DNA from: Ghiorsea sp.
GTDB taxonomy: Bacteria; Pseudomonadota; Zetaproteobacteria; Mariprofundales; Mariprofundaceae
Assembly (NCBI GenBank): GCA_030950765.1
Contig: JAUZQX010000110.1
Span: 1 to 8,566 of the forward strand
DNA length: 8,566 nucleotides
Reading direction: 5' to 3'
In this document: in pieces, positions 7,211 to 8,566 of the stretch
Layout: each line of letters opens with the position of its first letter
How positions within the stretch are numbered: position 1 is the stretch's first letter
The notes under the pieces: model-generated
The model's database searches: none
What the model was told of the DNA's origin: nothing
Seen by the model: the letters and a program-made list of their open reading frames with translations, nothing else
Position numbers and translations under genes: made by a program

Positions 7211-7806
7211 GATGTTTCACCTTTAGCTAATAACTTATTTAATTGGACAAGTGATTCTGACTCAAATGCACCCATCACCATGACAGATACTTCCAAGCTC
7301 TCCACTTGAATCATCAATTCGCCGAGCAACATACGCTGCTCACGCGTTTGTTTAGACAGCACTAAAATAGATATCTCATCATAATCAAGTGTACTATAAG
7401 ACAACGAAACACCAGTCGCAGTCACAACGGCAGCTATCACACCACTCAAAAGAATATTACCCACTTCTGTGATGGTACCAATACGAAAAACATCCATTTC
7501 ATAATTTCGCATCACACTTTTGGTCAATGTATTAATCAAAACTGTTGTTGTTTCAGGAGGAAACAAGACAAACAGACTTCCAGCAACATCCCCCTCAAAA
7601 CTCATTGATACTTGCGATATGTTTTCGGCATAACGGTTCGACAAAGTCTCTTGCAAGCGTTCAACTTCGATAAGGCTAATGTCTCCAGCAGTTAATGTTA
7701 TGGCTTGTGTAACCATGCCTGAGAGTACACTTTCCGCTTGTTTCAAACCCACCTGGCAAATCGAATGCAACCGTGAGAACTGATTTGTTTGCGTCATTTC
7801 TGTCAT
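7207..7806 (-). CDS. CheC-like phosphatase-family protein
   Basis: A 199-residue soluble protein resembling the CheC/CheX/FliY family, whose members remove phosphate from receiver domains such as CheY-P. The best signature is TEVGNILLSG at 113-122, with Glu114 and Asn117 in the ExxN active-site spacing. It is followed by the alanine/valine-rich helix and a long beta-rich C-terminal half (SILVLSK, VSVMVMGAF). The equivalent first site near the N-terminus, QAESVLSGMV at 23-32, keeps Glu25 but has Leu28 where Asn is expected, so probably only one site works. The gene is translationally coupled to the hybrid kinase downstream, suggesting that kinase's receiver as a partner (inference). The ATG at 7806 is chosen because GGAG lies 6 bases ahead; the frame remains open to 8019, but that extension looks unlike the family. 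Substrate and activity are unproven, and a non-enzymatic scaffold role is possible. Confidence 0.78.
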   Translation of the reverse strand: MTEMTQTNQFSRLHSICQVGLKQAESVLSGMVTQAITLTAGDISLIEVERLQETLSNRYAENISQVSMSFEGDVAGSLFVLFPPETTTVLINTLTKSVMRNYEMDVFRIGTITEVGNILLSGVIAAVVTATGVSLSYSTLDYDEISILVLSKQTREQRMLLGELMIQVESLEVSVMVMGAFESESLVQLNKLLAKGETS

Positions 7807-8039
7807 TGCCTGCTCCAATATACCCTGCCCATAAAGGGCTCTATCTAACGGTAGCAAAAGATACGCCAATAGGCTGAGCCACTTGCAAAACTCATGAGCG
7901 GCGATTGACTTCCCCACTCTGGCGCATTTTGAGGCTGGAATTTCGGTGCATGAAACCATCATGCCACTCATCCACCCAGAGTTTTCAAGTGGCTCGTTTA
8001 AAAGCCCATTTAGAGGCACGTTCAGGCGCGTTATTCGTT
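7807..8039. other. gene-poor stretch between the CheC-like gene and the transposase remnant
   Basis: No recognisable gene. It should hold the promoter and leader of the CheC-like/kinase pair (- strand), but no clear -35/-10 pair was found. On the + strand a frame is open from 7878 in the same phase as the transposase remnant. It may be the eroded N-terminal part of that transposase, although the residues before about 8040 do not resemble the family. The - strand frame of the CheC-like gene also runs through here without a stop as far as 8019. A small GCCC-ATAAA-GGGC hairpin (7827-7839) falls within the probable leader. Confidence 0.5.
7813..7816 (-). promoter_or_regulatory. ribosome binding site that fixes the CheC-like start
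   Basis: On the - strand GGAG lies 6 bases before the ATG at 7806. The other in-frame ATG codons (7797 and the upstream ones as far as 8019) have no comparable site at proper distance. Confidence 0.7.
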
Positions 8040-8285
8040 TTGATAGATAATATTCTTGCTCTTGCGTGCTCTAGTCTTCACCGTTGTAGGCATGGCTTGA
8101 ACCGTCATAGCAGTCCACAAGGCAAAAGAAGTCGTTTAAAGCCTATCCAACTGGCTATGTTAATGTGGATATGAGTGAAATGCATACGCAGCAAAGCTTA
8201 TTTGTTTGTTGTTATTGATAGAGCGACTAAATACACCTATGCCGAAATGTATAGCAGAATGGTCCAAAATAACGCCTGCCAGTTT
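8040..8285 (+). pseudogene. decayed IS481-family transposase fragment
   Basis: Pieces of an IS481-type DDE transposase appear in order on the + strand but in shifting frames. First comes NILALACSSLHRC-RHGLNRH (about 8046-8110), comparable to the family's LLAL...SxLHRCLxRHG stretch. Then, one frame over, FKAYPTGYVNVDMSEMHTQ (8135-8191) matches the segment carrying the first catalytic Asp. Then, back in the original frame, KAYLFVVIDRATKYTYAEMYSRM and ACQF (about 8199-8285) match the following strand and helix. Staying in the original frame hits a TGA at 8172-8174. At least two compensating frameshifts are therefore needed. The family normally continues with the second Asp (in TDNG) and the catalytic Glu; neither is seen, so the 3' half is lost. 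No terminal inverted repeats or target duplications were recognised. It cannot make active transposase. Confidence 0.8.
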
Positions 8286-8490
8286 TCACAAAACGTGGAC
8301 ACTTATGCGTGGATTACCGTTGGATTTACTGCTTCATTGGCTAAGCAAGAAATTAACATTCATTTGGAGTGAGTTGTAAAAAAACGTCTGCTTGTTTCTG
8401 GAGATAAAAGTTTTTAGGTGGATAAACGCTTGTCTTTATGTTTATTTTAGTTTTGTGCGTACCAGTATATGATACAGCTTAGGGGGCTAT
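8286..8490. other. AT-rich intergenic stretch before the membrane-protein gene
   Basis: No gene is seen. The transposase frame stays open to 8372, but its residues after about 8285 no longer resemble the family. From 8380 the sequence is AT-rich. It should include the promoter of the gene starting at 8491; TATGAT at 8468-8473 is a five-of-six -10 match, but it has no convincing -35 (TTTTAG at 17 bases) and lies only 18 bases before the ATG. Confidence 0.45.
8468..8473 (+). promoter_or_regulatory. possible -10 element for the gene starting at 8491
   Basis: TATGAT differs from TATAAT at one base and would start transcription about 10 bases before the start codon, leaving a very short leader. 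No -35 of quality is present, so this is only a candidate. Confidence 0.25.
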
Positions 8491-8566
8491 ATGCAGGCAG
8501 GAATTGTTGGAACACATGATATATTATTGGTAACCATATCAATTCTTATTGCTATTGTATCATCTT
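8491..8566 (+). CDS. start of a membrane protein, probably an MHYT-domain sensor (partial)
   Basis: Only the first 25 codons are in the window; the gene continues past the right edge. They read as a short polar start, then HDILLVTISILIAIVSS, a hydrophobic helix. MHYT sensor proteins typically begin this way: a few residues, an H/YD pair, then LVxLSxLIAxxAS of the first of several transmembrane helices. Such proteins often continue into GGDEF and EAL domains that make or break c-di-GMP, but nothing of that is visible here. An AGGGGG stretch at 8481-8486 lies 4 bases before the ATG and may serve as ribosome site. The gene is divergent from the CheC-like/kinase pair, separated by the IS remnant. 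A different membrane protein with a similar first helix cannot be excluded. Confidence 0.5.
   Translation, partial: MQAGIVGTHDILLVTISILIAIVSS

Noticed and set aside
7827..7839. Small GCCC-ATAAA-GGGC hairpin upstream of the CheC-like gene as a regulatory or terminator structure
   Set aside because: The stem is only four base pairs with no T run; it is easily a chance match.
7807..8019. 71-residue N-terminal extension of the CheC-like protein, including a hydrophobic LSLLAYLLLP stretch that could be taken as a membrane anchor
   Set aside because: A GGAG site at the right distance marks the ATG at 7806, the extension does not resemble CheC proteins, and it runs antisense to the open frame leading into the transposase remnant.
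8381..8445. Imperfect direct repeat (AAACG...CTTGTTT / AAACGCTTGTCTTT) that might be an IS end or attachment site
   Set aside because: The match is short and gapped in an AT-rich stretch, and no inverted partner is found on the other side of the transposase remnant.

Overview
The window looks like chromosomal DNA of a Gram-negative proteobacterium with moderate to low GC content. The reasons are a proteobacterial-type OxyR with both redox cysteines, a WspR-like diguanylate cyclase, soluble PAS hybrid kinase signalling, and purine-rich Shine-Dalgarno sites ahead of most genes. A zetaproteobacterium or a deep-branching gammaproteobacterium would fit, but that is only a guess from general resemblance.

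Left half (1-5228, + strand): four complete genes run in the same direction. They are an OxyR-type peroxide sensor/regulator (36-905), a cytosolic 5'-nucleotidase of the PF06189 type (1005-1937), a WspR-like REC-GGDEF diguanylate cyclase (2004-3002), and a long RecQ helicase with RQC, HRDC and an extra C-terminal helix-turn-helix domain (3057-5228). Gaps of 54-99 bases separate them, so they need not form one operon. A possible extended -10 promoter precedes the nucleotidase. recQ has no visible ribosome binding site and may be read from a leaderless or very short-leader mRNA.

Middle (5229-5269): a short convergent gap holds a near-perfect hairpin that probably terminates transcription from both sides.

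Right half (5270-7806, - strand): a translationally coupled pair. A 199-residue CheC-like protein, with one of its two phosphatase sites apparently lost, comes first. It overlaps by 4 bases a cytosolic PAS-PAS-histidine kinase-receiver hybrid. The obvious inference is that the CheC-like protein removes phosphate from the kinase's own receiver or from a partner receiver; the WspR-like protein is one candidate in the window.

Right end (7807-8566): about 680 bases without an intact gene. They hold a decayed IS481-family transposase fragment (about 8040-8285, + strand) whose reading frame shifts out and back in. At the edge (8491 onward, + strand) begins a membrane protein whose first 25 residues resemble the first helix of an MHYT sensor domain, a domain often fused to c-di-GMP enzymes. 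The window therefore combines stress response and repair (OxyR, RecQ), nucleotide turnover, and a concentration of phosphorelay and probable c-di-GMP signalling. No wholly new system is proven; the CheC-like/hybrid-kinase pair is the best candidate for something little described.
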